A stretch of DNA of 14,144 nt from Prevotellaceae bacterium UBA3849 (GTDB lineage: Bacteria > Bacteroidota > Bacteroidia > Bacteroidales > Bacteroidaceae), in NCBI GenBank assembly GCA_002392645.1, contig DGHL01000004.1, positions 277 to 14,420 on the forward strand, written 5' to 3'. Below, in pieces: positions 13,316-14,144 of the stretch (the stretch's first letter is position 1; each line of letters starts with the position of its first letter). A program made the position numbers and the translations under genes. Under the pieces are notes generated by a model that made no database searches, had not been told where the DNA came from, and saw only the letters and a program-made list of their open reading frames with translations.

Positions 13316-13819
13316 TTATTTCGCCTTGAACGATGTGATAATCTTATCGAAGAGCGGCTTATACTTAGCCTCATCCTTCTTGGCGAATTTGAGTTCGCCG
13401 GCAAACACGCGTTTGTCAGGTGTGTTTACGAGATATGAAATCTTGACAGCTGGCACGTCATCCTCCTCGCCTTCAGCGATGAAATAATATGACTTGCCTT
13501 TGATGACCAGCGGACCTGCCTTCCAGCCTGTAGGCTCTCCGAATGATTTCTCTGTCATCATTCTCATGCCTTCGCCGTATTCTTTTAACTGCTCGTTAGT
13601 GTATTCAAGCTTGTCCTCTGAAACTGATGCACTGAAGAAATTAGGCGTATCCTCTATCTGTGCATTAAAGGCTTCGTCCATCCACTGCTCCTGTGCCACG
13701 AAGTCGGCAGGGTATTGGCAGCTGAACAATTTTCCGTCAAAAATCTTCAAGCCTGGATTCTGTGCATTTGCCACCATCGTCATGGCTGCAAGCAGCATAA
13801 ACATAAATACTTTTTTCAT
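13316..13819 (-). CDS. Secreted protein of unknown function (167 aa)
   Basis: I do not recognise the family. The ATG at 13819 gives a clean signal peptide, MKKVFMFMLLAAMTMVANA, with likely cleavage before QNPG. The open frame extends 18 residues upstream, but that part would hide the signal peptide, so I reject it. The mature ~148 residues begin GLKIFDGKLFSCQYPADF and are rich in acidic and aromatic residues (KSYYFIAEGEEDDVPAVKIS) with no second membrane segment. One Cys (mature N-terminal region, FSCQY) is not in lipobox position. The pattern of short alternating hydrophobic stretches suggests a small beta-rich periplasmic protein, which is inference only. It ends with KPLFDKIITSFKAK. It is monocistronic with a terminator; the region upstream abuts the repeat element at 13879, and no exact promoter box is found there. 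Confidence 0.85.
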   Translation of the reverse strand: MKKVFMFMLLAAMTMVANAQNPGLKIFDGKLFSCQYPADFVAQEQWMDEAFNAQIEDTPNFFSASVSEDKLEYTNEQLKEYGEGMRMMTEKSFGEPTGWKAGPLVIKGKSYYFIAEGEEDDVPAVKISYLVNTPDKRVFAGELKFAKKDEAKYKPLFDKIITSFKAK

Positions 13820-13878
13820 AATTGTTTTGGGTTTTGTTAATATTAAATTGTACGGAGTTACCCGCATTATCAAAGATT

Positions 13879-14073
13879 AAGGTGGGTTCTAAAAATTCCC
13901 ACGAATTAAATTAGTTTATTATATGAATATCATTATGTCATATTTTTGTTTTCTTTCAGTACAAACTGTTAGCTTCCGCGGTCACATAGCCCGCTATGCT
14001 TCCTTATCAGCTAACATTTTGCCCTTGAAACAAATTCAAAAATCTGACAGTGGGAATTATTAGAACCCACCTT
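13879..14073. mobile_element. MITE-like or REP-pair-like element, 195 bp, no transposase
   Basis: The two ends, 13879-13902 and 14050-14073, are 24-bp inverted repeats with one mismatch, beginning AAGGTGGGTTCTAA. The interior has no ORF. It holds GTTAGCT paired with AGCTAAC (about 13968-14016), inside which CATAGC-CC-GCTATG forms a tight hairpin and GCTTCC occurs twice. The right end matches 3849-3894 over 46 bp in opposite orientation. No clear target-site duplication is seen. Each end also has its own GTGGG/CCCAC stem, as in REP sequences mobilised by RAYT transposases. A non-autonomous transposon is the other reading. Confidence 0.65.
14027..14072 (-). repeat. 46-bp repeat end, copy 3 (inverted relative to copy 1)
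   Basis: This segment is the reverse complement of 3849-3894 with one mismatch (a G for an A near 14046). It is the right end of the element at 13879-14073. Confidence 0.85.
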
Positions 14074-14094
14074 TACCGTATTCACACAACTACA

Positions 14095-14144
14095 TAAAAA
14101 AGCGAAGATACAAGAATAGAAAGTTTATCCATGCATCTTCGCTG
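14095..14144 (-). terminator. Terminator of a minus-strand gene beyond the right edge
   Basis: On the minus strand AGCGAAGAT (14143-14135) pairs with ATCTTCGCT (14109-14101) around a 25-nt loop and is followed by TTTTTT (14100-14095). The orientation implies a leftward gene ending just outside the window. The loop is long, so confidence is moderate. Confidence 0.55.

Noticed and set aside
13316..13873. Longer start for the secreted protein (185 aa)
   Set aside because: The extra 18 residues precede a clean Sec signal peptide starting MKKVF, so the downstream ATG at 13819 is better.
13903..14049. Transposase gene inside the inverted-repeat element
   Set aside because: The 147-bp interior has no open frame of useful length on either strand.

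Overview
The window looks like a piece of a Bacteroidales chromosome, most likely Prevotella or a close relative. The reasons are: repeated Bacteroidetes-type promoter boxes (TAnnTTTG, in two cases with TTTG exactly 19 nt upstream), starts mostly without Shine-Dalgarno sequences, a DNA topoisomerase I with Toprim-associated C-terminal repeats and no visible zinc-finger cysteine clusters, a secreted GH28 pectinase, and a sigma factor paired with a small one-helix membrane protein. No tRNA, rRNA, CRISPR array or intact transposase is visible. The genus is an inference.

Layout. 1-473 (-): 5' end of argS, running off the left edge. 474-1218: about 740 bp of AT-rich, hairpin-rich DNA without a convincing gene. 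1219-1565 (+): two tiny, ATGA-coupled membrane ORFs in strongly structured sequence. 1646-2497 (+): argB. 2481-2580: a composite repeat spanning the argB stop and the sigma-factor start. 2581-3075 (+): ECF-like sigma factor. 3143-3643 (+): small membrane protein, possible anti-sigma partner. 3644-3979: structured RNA candidate, a terminator, a 46-bp repeat end and a GC-rich hairpin. 3980-5470 (-): GH28 polygalacturonase. 5700-10401 (+): topA, aroK and speA joined by two ATGA overlaps. 10402-10834: terminator, a palindrome overlapping the cysK promoter, and a cysK leader made of two 65-bp tandem copies. 10835-11779 (+): cysK. 11821-11870: bidirectional terminator. 11916-13088 (-): proA. 13316-13819 (-): secreted protein of unknown function. 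13879-14073: MITE-like or REP-pair-like element whose right end matches the repeat at 3849-3894 in inverted orientation. 14095-14144: terminator of a gene lying beyond the right edge.

Most genes are housekeeping or amino-acid metabolism, with an arginine/glutamate theme (argS, argB, speA, proA) plus shikimate and cysteine synthesis. The GH28 gene is an orphan without SusC/D partners here. The least expected material is non-coding or very small: the duplicated structured cysK leader, the promoter-overlapping palindrome, the paired inverted-repeat element, the nested hairpins at 787-850, the tiny coupled ORFs, and a promoter-like site directly followed by a terminator after speA. No complete new defence or mobile system is visible.
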